In this document: in pieces, positions 52,522 to 61,933 of the stretch
Position numbering within the stretch: position 1 is the first letter of the stretch
Layout of the letters: every line of letters starts with the position of its first letter
The notes under the pieces: generated by a model
What the model saw: the letters and a program-made list of their open reading frames with translations, nothing else
Told to the model about the DNA's origin: nothing
Databases searched by the model: none
Source: Cladosporium sp. IMV 00045
Lineage: Eukaryota; Ascomycota; Dothideomycetes; Cladosporiales; Cladosporiaceae
Assembly (NCBI GenBank): GCA_001931905.2
Contig: MSJI02000609.1
Coordinates: 1 to 64,000, forward strand
Direction: 5' to 3'
DNA length: 64,000 nt
Made by a program: the position numbers and the translations under genes

Positions 52522-52997
52522 ATTGATGGGAGGACGATTGAAGCTATCGAAGAGAGTAGCTGTATGAGAATTATTTATCTGCCATGTCAACACACAATCT
52601 GTCGTTTGAACCAGCTGCCGTCCATTCTTCTCGAGTCAAACCGGCAACGCCATAGTAGCACTTCCTTCCATACTAACAACATCTGCAACGGCATTTTCTC
52701 TGTCACGTACAAGGAGAGACTGAGGGAGAGGGCCTGACGTCGGGCTACCAATGCGTCAAAGAAACTTTATCGGCAGGCTTGAATCCGGGTAATGTGGTGC
52801 ATGCCACGACACCCGCATAATGTCTCGTAACTGGACATACTCAAACTCACCTTTCAACGGTGCTTCCTCTGCGGGGTAACTCCAATAACAGGACACATTA
52901 ATTAACGATCATCCAAAGAACATATTCGCCATGTCTTCTTTTCGACCTACAAGTGACCGCAAGCTCGTCAGCAACCGATCCACCGCAGACCTACACA
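52522..52997. other. intergenic, no gene recognised
   Basis: Between the Hsp20 gene and the alpha/beta hydrolase relic. It includes the upstream side of the hydrolase. Nothing else seen. Confidence 0.45.
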
Positions 52998-53809
52998 ATG
53001 CCGTACATCACCACCAAAGACAAGACCGAGATCTACTACAAAGATTGGGGCAACAAGCAAGCCCAACCCGTAGTCTTCAGCCATGGCTGGCCTCTAAGCT
53101 CCGACGACTGGGAGAATCAGATGTTCTTCCTCGCAAACGAAGGCTACCGGGTCCTTGGTCACGACCGGCGCGGCCATGGGCGTTCCAGCCAGCCATGGGA
53201 TAACAACAACATGGACACCTACGCCGACGATCTCTACGAGCTGATGGAGAAGCTTGATCTTAGAAATGCGATGCTTGTGGGCCATTCGACGGGAGGAGGA
53301 GAGGCCGTGGGACTCCCGGGCCGGCACGGATCCAGTCGAGTATCCAAAGCGGTGCTCGTAGGCGTCGTTTCACCTCACTTGGTGGCAGGTGTGCCCCTCT
53401 CAGTATTCGACTCGCTTCGTGAAGTGATGCTGCAAGGACGGTCGAAGTTCTTCATCGATGTACCATCAGGCCCATTCTGCGGCTACAACAGACCAAACGC
53501 CCACGTGAGCCAAGGCAAGATCTGGAGCTGGTGGCAGCAGGGAATGATGAGCGGGTTCAAGAACGCTTATGACTGTATCGGAGCGTTCTCAGAGACCGAC
53601 TTCGCCGAAGATTTGCAACGGTAAGACATACCCGTTCTTGTGCTACATGGTGACGATGATCAGCTCGTGCTGATTGATGTGAGTGCGACGAAGGCGATCA
53701 AGTTCCTAACAAGGGTACTTTGAAGGAGATTCCGGGGGGGCCATATGCGCTTCCTACGTATAATGTTGATGAGGTGAATCGGGAGCTGTTGGCGTTTTTG
53801 AGATCGTAG
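52998..53809 (+). pseudogene. alpha/beta hydrolase (non-haem haloperoxidase type), inactivated
   Basis: The frame from 52998 ([18 protein letters not shown]) is a clear member of the non-haem chloroperoxidase/esterase group. It has [13 protein letters not shown] (oxyanion hole), [14 protein letters not shown], and the nucleophile elbow [13 protein letters not shown] at 53622-53624 interrupts it directly before DIPVLVLHGDDDQ, the conserved strand carrying the catalytic Asp. A further 1-base shift near 53708 separates that from the last segment, GTLKEIPGGPYALPTYN, where the usual Pro-His-Gly is Pro-Tyr-Ala, so the catalytic His is lost. A second stop, the frameshift and the lost His all argue for a recent pseudogene. 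Confidence 0.85.
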
Positions 53810-54229
53810 AGTTTGTTGGTATATTGATCAGATCGAATTCCGTGCTCTATCTGGTTCAAGTGATCTTTGACTGCACTCGCCTTCCACATCAAAATTTACC
53901 AAGAACAACGAGCCTCAGAAACTTTTGCAGCACGCATATCCAATTTACACCCATGCGTGGGAGAGCGGCATCCTTCACCCCAGTCATCAAGTCCAACAAT
54001 AACAGTGCCACCGCAAAGCTGTATGTACAGCCTCAAATCCTGCAGCGATCAGCCTCCATAAATAGCCTCGCTGTCACATGTGCTCGTGCAGTTACACGAG
54101 AACATGCAAAGCTGGAAAGTGGTGTAACTGCCCCTAAGATGTAGGGATCCGCTTCTTGTCTCAAAGGTCGAAAACTCAACTCTTCTTCCCATATCACTAC
54201 ACCGATAGATTCTCACAACAATCCCGACA
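53810..54229. other. intergenic, no gene recognised
   Basis: About 420 bp between two damaged genes; likely the promoter of the next one. Confidence 0.4.
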
Positions 54230-55182
54230 ATGCGTCCAATCTCAATCACAGCAGCCTTCTTCGCTACAAGGCTAGCCACCGCAGCAGACAACTGCTTCTG
54301 GCGGTCCGGCAACCAGATTCACGCAATGGAGTATCCAGAGTGGTTCGCCTGCAACAACACGCAAGTGCACGAAGGCGGAGCGCAACTCTGCTGCCTCGGC
54401 GGCTCGCACTGCGGGCAAGACTCTATCTGCATGAAAGGTGCGGGTTAACTTGTCGGAGGGTGTACGGATGGGTCTTATGGGGATCCTGTTTGTCGGACTT
54501 CGTGTAGTAAGTGAGCATTCAATCTGCTTTGTTGGTGGAATGATAGTGGGAGTGGGCTGACTGAGGACTTGATTCACAGCTGGCGACCTTCAGACTTGGA
54601 TTCAATACAACGGCAATACGAATGCCTGGGAGTGTTGCGGGAACAATGCATGTGATGGTTCGCCTCCAACTGAGACCTTCTCGGCGATTGCAAGGGCTTC
54701 ATGGTCGCCTATCAAGACTGCACCAGTCTGGACTCGCTTCGACCGAGACCTCATCCTCTTCCCGATCGACGACAAATACAACAAGTACCAGCGCAAGCCC
54801 AATTCGTACAGGCACCGGGAATGAAGAGAACACTTCAAACGAGAACAACGGATCAAGTCTCAGCTCCGGGGCCAAGATAGGCATAGGTGTCGCGTGCGGC
54901 CTCTTCGGTTTCGCTGCCATCCTCGGCGTAGCACTGGTCCTGCTGAGAAGATACAAGAAGCGAAGAGCGGGAACCATCCAGGCATTCGCCGTGGAAACAA
55001 AGCAAGAGCCGGAGTTCCCAGGCCCCCAAAATGCGCCTTCGTCCTCACAAAAGAATCTGGTTCTGGGGGAATTGGACGATCGTGAAGCGCGGGAGTTGAT
55101 GTCGCATCCTCAGATGGAGTTACCTGCGGACGCTAGGGCGCGCGCGGAGTTGGAGGGTGGTCTTGGACATGGTGTGAAGTAG
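54230..55182 (+). pseudogene. Cys-rich single-pass membrane protein, broken
   Basis: The pieces are those of a common fungal surface-protein layout. A signal peptide (MRPISITAAFFATRLATA) is followed by a Cys-rich ectodomain (DNCFWRSGNQ, QLCCLGGSHCGQDSIC, and GGCTDGSYGDPVCRTSC). After an intron at 54507-54579 come WECCGNNACDG, a Ser/Thr-rich stalk (STETSSSSRSTTNTTSTS), a membrane helix (GIGVACGLFGFAAILGVALV) and a basic then acidic cytosolic tail. The frame is interrupted by TAA at 54446-54448 inside the ectodomain and by a 1-base shift between about 54710 and 54745. Without these it would be one protein of about 290 residues. It may be a pseudogene, or the assembly may have errors. The role of the family is unknown; the layout resembles cell-wall stress sensors. 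Confidence 0.7.
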
Positions 55183-56564
55183 AGTCGCTGGATGTACATG
55201 TAACTGAATCAACGAAACGAAGCCACGTATCTTCTTTGGGCCAATATATACAACGATGTAGCAATTTTCGCTGCAAGCGACATGAGCTTGACTCAATCAC
55301 GAGGATGCAGCTACAAGCTATTCATATGCAACTCATCTTTGAGTTGGTCATGTATCGCAAGCTAGAAGGCCTCAGTTATCATCGCGGGGCTGATGAGATA
55401 ATTGTATGATTGCTACACTAGCCTTCCAAGCTGTTCGGGCCATATAAGCTAATGGAAAGGCTGAGCAGTTCATCGCCTTCTCTGATCGTTGCGCTACCGG
55501 GCTGAGGCAAACCCTGAATGTCAACATGTCTGACACCAGATGAAAGTAGAACAGTCGACGTTCATACAAGTGAAGGTGATATCGATGAGCATCTTCGGAT
55601 GATTGACAGTGAATTGCCCAGTTTCTCGTCGCACGTGTGGGGTGGTACCACGAGGGTCGCAGATTGTGACCGTCATCTCGTCGTCCAATCAACCATCAAC
55701 CTTGCAGAGAAAATCCGCTTCGTGGAATTATCTGGGAGCGAGAAGGTCTCATCCGCCCTTGGAACATCAGCTCCTCTATCAAAAGCTAGATAGTACACTC
55801 ATGAGCTGCAAATGTGCCTGGCGTTATTGCGGTGGGCTCCAACACGTGATACTGCCCACCTTACGCATGTCGAGGATTCATAGCCACCAATCATCTATTG
55901 ACACAACGGTTACCGACACAACGGCTCAAGATCGATAGGGTTCCAATCCTTCACATTTTCACATACACACATAAAACACTCGCCAATAACCCGACCAAGA
56001 TGGATCTTTTTTCAACAAGATGGATCTGTTTTCTCTACTCATCGATCGCTGGTTTTCAATCTCGCCAGTAATCCAGTTCATCAGTCTGAATAGACTTTCA
56101 TACAACACAAGATGCCGCAAAAGCATTATGCACTTGTGCTTAGCGCTGAATGCAGCTTCTCGGATCCTCAAGATGAGTGGGCTTCATTAATAGAAAGCTG
56201 GACGAACTCCCAGATCTAACGGCACTATGTCAAGCATTTGCGCCCCATGATACCAGATGACTGAAGCAAAGTAGGGACAAGATCTGCTGACTGCTATGAA
56301 GAGCCCAGATGTTGCAGAACTAGGAAGCGAAGCGCCACTGGCGTCTACACGCATGCACCTCTATGGAGCTGAAGTATTGCCAGCATGCCCAGTGTTGGGC
56401 ATAACGTTCGCTTATCATCAGGCTGTCAGCCTGAGAAGTGCGCTCTCAACAATCAACTGTTGGATACCTACCCGGAGTCGAGTGGACAATATGATTTGTT
56501 AGGACCTGATCAATCGAGGGCCTTACCTGTGGCCTCCAAGACAAATTTGTCAGCTCGTACAGAC
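55183..56564. other. gene-poor interval before the HET gene
   Basis: About 1.4 kb. Short open frames on both strands show no domain. The right end contains upstream in-frame codons of the HET gene (from 56385). Confidence 0.45.
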
Positions 56565-58016
56565 ATGACCACGAATGTAGCGTTACCTACAAATACCTCC
56601 ACCCGAGTACTCATCCTGTACCCAGGCGCAGCGACCGAACCGATCTCAGCTTCCCTAAGCGTCGCAGACCTCGCCCAAAACCATCCGGCATATGAAGCTA
56701 TCTCGTACACCTGGGGTCCGCCAGGCGATGAGACATCAATATCGGTCGATGGCGTCTCCGTCAAGATCCGAAAACATCTCCACGAATGTCTGCTCCGCAT
56801 GCGCTCAACCAGCGAGCCTCGCACACTTTGGTGTGACTATCTCTGTATAGATCAGACCGATCCCGTGGAGAAGGCCCATCAAGTGCAAATTATCGGCTCG
56901 ATATTTGCTTCCGCCACCGCCGTGTTAGTCTGGCTAGGTGAGCACGCCAACGATAGCGAGAAGCTGTTCCACGACTGGTATCAGCCGCCCGAGTCGGAAA
57001 ACTGGCTCAAAGATCGGAAGAACCAGTACATACGCGATGAAAAGAGGAAGGCTTGGTGGACAGCTCATGATGAAGCTTCATTGCAGCGCGCGTGGCAATG
57101 GGTTCACTTCTGGCAACGACCGTACTGGCGACGTACGTGGATCTTTCAAGAGCTGAGGTTGGCGAAAACAATCATAGTCCACATTGGCACCGACTCGATG
57201 AATTGGGCAGACCTCATAACCGCGCGATTCAACATATACGGTGTGTACGGTTCGTTCGACAGGCTTCACCGCGATCCGATCTGGGACAAACATGCTCTTG
57301 ACGACCCATACGCTCTTTTAGCTGCGTACCTCATGTGGCAGACCAGGTTCGTCCAAGTCGAGTATTTTGCCGATCGCAGAGGTCGTAAGAGAGCTGAGGG
57401 TTCACAAGAGGATCGCTTTGGATCTATCTTCTCTCTGGTGGGGGTCTTCAAACACAGTTTCTGTCACGACAGAAGGGACAAAGTCTATGCTTTGCATGCT
57501 CTGGAGAAAAGAGATGACGACTGGTCCAAGCCCATCAGAATCGACTACACTCTGAGCTTGCCCCAGCTAGTGTTGTCCTTGTTGGAGGACCGCTATATCA
57601 ATCGGCCGCGAGAGTCAGAATGGCGTAGAAGGTTCAAGAGCTTGATCCTGCGTGTAGGTGTCAGCGACAAGACTGCCGAGGGCTTCGTGGAGTCTTTATC
57701 TGACTCCGATTGGGGAATGCCCCCCCTCGGTAATTTGTTCGAGACTCTCGATTTCCAGCTCGAAGATTGCCACACAGTAGCCAAGCTAGCTCAAGAGAAG
57801 AGCCGGGAAACCGTTGACACACAGGCAAGGCGCTACAAGCGAATCAGCGATACAATTATCGATCGGTTCAGGGAATTTGCAAAGGAGGAAGATGGATGGA
57901 TAGGCTCCAAAGCACGCTGGGATGAAGGGGAAATGGCAGGTTGGTATTCCCCTAACCCGCGTCTTTCCTGGGGAGAAGATAACCTTTGGCGCTTCCATAT
58001 TAAGCATCTTGTGTAA
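56565..58016 (+). CDS. heterokaryon-incompatibility (HET) domain protein
   Basis: From the ATG at 56565 the frame gives 483 residues; the frame is open from 56385, but those 60 residues look non-coding. The HET domain is unmistakable: YEAISYTWGPPGDETSISVDG, then LWCDYLCIDQTDPVEKAHQV, and ATAVLVWLGEHAND, followed by WRRTWIFQELRLAK, which closes the domain. HET proteins trigger cell death on fusion of genetically different hyphae and resemble TIR-like immune domains. The C-terminal half is helical and has no recognised second domain such as NACHT or ankyrin repeats. Base composition and lack of introns are unremarkable. Allorecognition partners are often linked genes, but none is evident next to it. 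Confidence 0.93.
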   Translation: MTTNVALPTNTSTRVLILYPGAATEPISASLSVADLAQNHPAYEAISYTWGPPGDETSISVDGVSVKIRKHLHECLLRMRSTSEPRTLWCDYLCIDQTDPVEKAHQVQIIGSIFASATAVLVWLGEHANDSEKLFHDWYQPPESENWLKDRKNQYIRDEKRKAWWTAHDEASLQRAWQWVHFWQRPYWRRTWIFQELRLAKTIIVHIGTDSMNWADLITARFNIYGVYGSFDRLHRDPIWDKHALDDPYALLAAYLMWQTRFVQVEYFADRRGRKRAEGSQEDRFGSIFSLVGVFKHSFCHDRRDKVYALHALEKRDDDWSKPIRIDYTLSLPQLVLSLLEDRYINRPRESEWRRRFKSLILRVGVSDKTAEGFVESLSDSDWGMPPLGNLFETLDFQLEDCHTVAKLAQEKSRETVDTQARRYKRISDTIIDRFREFAKEEDGWIGSKARWDEGEMAGWYSPNPRLSWGEDNLWRFHIKHLV

Positions 58017-59048
58017 CGTCATTGTAGAGAAACGGAATAGTAGAAGTACAACAAAATTTCCCACTCTGACACCCCTCATTTCAACTGCCTGCCCTTCTTT
58101 TTTTTGTCGGATCCAGAATTCGCAAAGCTGTGGCGTTTTGCCCAAGATATATTGAGCGACAGCCAAGGCCCGGCTTCCTGCATTGAGATTGGAAGTGAGG
58201 TCGCGAATGGAGACCGGGTGTCCACTTGGTCGGGGAGATTATGGGCGACGGAGGTCCGAAGGAAAAGGATAAAGTGGACACATGAATTCAGCGGAACCAG
58301 CTGAGTGGATTGAAAGGAAGAGAGATTGCTCAGTGCGCGAGTGTGGAGATGGTGTCTTCGCACGTGTGTCGGGATCAGGGTTCGACTGCCTCTGACTATG
58401 ATGATGCTCGGTGTTTTTCTTAGTGTGCCGAGCGAGCTGGGATGATGACAGAAGGCAATAGCAAAGCCGATGATTGCACTTTTTTTTTTCTGTGAAGACA
58501 GTGATGGCTTGGTCATGTCTTTTAATAGCGTGAGGCAGTGATGATTAACAATTCACTTACATGCCGCTCAATCACGTGTTGACATGTTTTGACAACATCG
58601 CCCCTGCCTAGACACTACTGCCAACCATCTGCGCCTTCCTCTTCATCCCTGCAGCTGTGTGCATGAAGTCACATCGGCATCGGCTTTCGCTGCTTCTTCC
58701 TCTCCCCGCTATCACCAACAAGTCCAAGTCAATCAGATCAATCACATCCACTCACATCCACCTTCGTCTTGCTCCAACACACCTCGGAGATCATATCCTC
58801 GTCCGGCCGTTGCCACACGTGAGATCACTCTAACCGACGCCGCGGCTAAAAACAATCAGCTCAATTTATTTCTGCGCCACAAACATCCGCAGCATCGTCA
58901 CCTCCACCTCCACATAAAGACATGTCAGTCGCATAACCCGACCACGACCAATACCCTTCATTCCACACAGCGACGCCAGGTACAACCACACCCAGCTGCC
59001 GGAGCTTGAGCACCACCCTGGCCGTCAACATCCAACAGTAACGCAAAC
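58017..59048. other. intergenic between HET gene and second histidine phosphatase
   Basis: About 1 kb with T-rich runs near 58095 and 58480. Open frames here show no domains. The right half is the likely promoter and 5' UTR of the phosphatase gene. Confidence 0.45.
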
Positions 59049-61605
59049 ATGGCGCGACAGCCCGATGTTGTCATCATCGCCAGGTACGTACAGATTCGGC
59101 GCATCCTGCCCTGTATGCGACCTGTATCATGCATGGCCATGCTAACACAGCATCAGACACGGCGCGCGCCTCGATGCTGCCGACCAAAACTGGCACCTCT
59201 CCACTCCCACACCCTACGACCCTCCTCTCACCTATGGCGGCTGGACGCAGTGTCGCGCGCTCGGCGTGCGCATTGCGAGCTTACTACAGGCCCGCGAACA
59301 CTCCTTGAACGATGCGACAAACGAACACTCCGCGACAGACGGCCTGGGCGTAAAACACAACGGCGATGCCAGTAAGAAGAGAAGGAGAAGAAAACACAAG
59401 GTCGTCATCCACACCTCGCCCTTCCTCAGATGTCTTCAGACCAGCATTGCCATTTCCGCTGGAATGTCACAGTACCACCCGACCATTTCCTCCACACCTG
59501 CGACTAGCAAGAGCCGGACACCCAGCAGTATGCACTCTGCGTCGCCGCGACTGAGAGCCATGGACGGTGTTGGATCCTCTCCTAGCCTGGCGCCAATCGC
59601 CGAACCCAAATTAGACTTCGTCCATGAAATTGCGCGCAAGACGCTCTCCGAACAAAGACTGCCTAATCCCAAATCAAAACTCCGCGTCGATGCTTTCCTT
59701 GGAGAATGGCTGAATCCAGGGTACTACGAACAAATCACGCCGCCACCACCGAGCGCATTAATGGTCGCCACTGCAAAGGGAGAGCTTATGCAGAACGAGC
59801 ACATCGATGTTTACATGCCGACTGTCAGCACAAAGAGCTCTAGTAGTAATCTCTGGGGAGGCAGCAATGGTGTGAAGAGCGCAGGTGCTCAACCTGCAAC
59901 GGATGACTGGAGTCATGTAAGGGAAGCTCTGCCTGCTCCTACGGCGAGACGCGATCGCGCAACCAGCGTTACCAGCGGTGGCAGCAGCGACACAGGATCA
60001 GGGAGACGCAGTCCATTCCGACCAGGCCATGTCCTGCATTCTCAATCATCCACGATGCCCAAGATTGAGACCACTGCCTACGTTCCTCCCACGCCTTCTT
60101 ATGCAGTCTCCAGCTCGGATCATATTCCCAGGGGCTACGTGGCACATGCCCGAAACGCGACAGTCAACGTAGACTACCAGTGGGACTCATCACGGTATCC
60201 ACAAAACTGGGGTGACGGCGGTGAATACGGAGAGGAGTGGAGTTCGATGCACAAGCGATTCAGAAGAGGGCTCAATCACATGGTGCACTGGTATAGCGAG
60301 AATGAGTCAGACTATCGCAATGAAGATGCGCTAGGTATTGATCAAGCAGATCATCACAACGAAGAAGATGAGGAAGAACAGGAGGACTTGGTTGTCGTGA
60401 TGGTCACCCACGGAGCAGGATGCAATGCACTCATTGGCGCCATCACAGAGCAACCGGTTCTGCTGGACGTAGGCATGGCCAGTCTGACAATGGCAGTCAA
60501 AAAGGACGACGCGCCAGCAGCTCTCTCCCCTCTTGACTATTGCGACTCGCCTAGGGAAACCACTCCAGGACAGTCACCCAGAATCGGCTCGCCAGCAAAC
60601 GGCGACTCTCGACCAATTAATCGTCGAACCAGTTCCGGCACAGGTCTATCAGCAATATACGAGATGAAGATCGTTGCTTCGACCGAGCACCTGCGCCCAG
60701 GCTCTGACCCAGCCAAAGCCGCCCCCTCTCCATTTTCAGTGCGTTCCGGCCTGGGTAGTGATCCTTCCTCACGCGCTCCTCGTCGTGGAGACGCCATGGC
60801 CAGCGCCCAGATCATGGCTCCCTGGAACCTGCACGAACCAAGTGAGCGCCCCAAATCCCAATCGTCAGCACTCGGCAGCATTCGTCGTCCTGGAGCGGCA
60901 AACTCTGCTGCTCCCAGACCTTTGATGCCAGCCGGTGGCGTCCAGCGTAGCGCATCGATGGATCCCGAATCAGTTCCTCCACTCTCCGGCACCTCAACAC
61001 CCAGCTCTGTTGGAGGCGGTCTGTGGACTCCCCCATCTGGCCGTACACCACTCCTCGAAGCCAGGCGCGAGAAAGAAGAAAAGCACACCCTCTTCTCATC
61101 CCTCAACGGTGCCCACAGCAGTCTTTCCACCCCAGGCGACAATCTAACCCTCGACTTCTCTAACTCACCCCCGGACTCTCGTCCAGGCAGTTCCGGTGGA
61201 TTGAAAACCAAATCCAAACTCCCCATCCTCGCCCTCGACGGCGCCATCGATCACCCAGACATTCAAAACAACAAAGACCAGCCTCTCTCGCCCACAACCC
61301 GCCACGACTCACAAGCCATCGTCGCCGACTCAGCAGCCCAAACCCAAGCTCAAGGTCAAGCGAACGGCGCACCTCTCGCACCCATCCCTAGCGCTGAAAG
61401 CGAGCGCGACGTTGTGCCCGAGCTCCCCAGTAAGAAAGACACGCAGCCAATGTCTAGCAGCGACAACATCCCAGACTCGCTAAGCAGGAAGCTCAGCCAG
61501 AAGGGTCTTTGGGGCAGTAAGCCGAGTGGGGATGAGGTTAAGAGGAGTTGGGCGGGCAAGGCGAAGAGGAGATGGACGGTCAGTGATCAGGATGGAAATG
61601 GCTGA
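59049..61605 (+). CDS. RHG-type histidine phosphatase with long disordered tail
   Basis: Two exons: 59049-59083 (35 nt) and 59157-61605, intron 73 nt; 827 residues. The splice reconstitutes VVIIARHGARLDAADQNWHL, the RHG catalytic motif, at residue 12. VIHTSPFLRCLQTSIAI carries the second phosphate-binding Arg, and DLVVVMVTHGAGCNALIGAI, near residue 425, the second catalytic His. The distance between the two His residues is unusually large because of disordered Ser-rich insertions. After the domain, about 350 residues are Ser/Pro-rich and disordered, ending in a basic stretch (KAKRRWTVSDQDGNG). Family relatives include UBASH3-like phosphatases and fungal phosphoglycerate-mutase-like proteins. 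It differs from the 14.7 kb gene in layout. Substrate unknown. Confidence 0.85.
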
Positions 61606-61933
61606 GTCAAGTCTTTCTGGAGAGAATTCGAGCGAAGGAGCTGGAGTTGCTTTTTGTTTGTGCTTTTGTATGATGTGACGTTTCACGATCGGATAGGATA
61701 GGACAGGATATTCCCCACCCTTTGCATGCATGCTCGGTTCTCAGACGGGCGCTGAGCATGCTCACGAATGAGATAGCATAGCATCTCACTCAAAAGATAA
61801 TACCCGCGAAAAGAAGAAACCGAAACAAATGAATGAAAGAAAAAAAAAATCCACAACCGAGCAACCAAAAGCTTTCATACCATACTCCTCAACACTACCT
61901 TGGCTTGTCTGCCCCTACCCCAAATTCCCCTCG
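61606..61933. other. convergent 3' region
   Basis: 328 bp between the phosphatase and the 5'-nucleotidase. Contains an A9 run near 61842. No gene seen. Confidence 0.5.

Noticed and set aside
47542..54448. Stop-codon readthrough or recoding as a common explanation for interrupted genes
   Set aside because: TGA, TAG and TAA are all involved and two genes also have frameshifts; core genes use normal stops.
58360..58400. tRNA B-box-like string ggttcgactgcc
   Set aside because: The T-stem does not pair and no matching A box or acceptor stem is found upstream.
31242..59048. A coherent secondary-metabolite cluster
   Set aside because: No PKS, NRPS, terpene or P450 gene is present; the SDR, SGNH and hydrolase genes are dispersed among unrelated genes.
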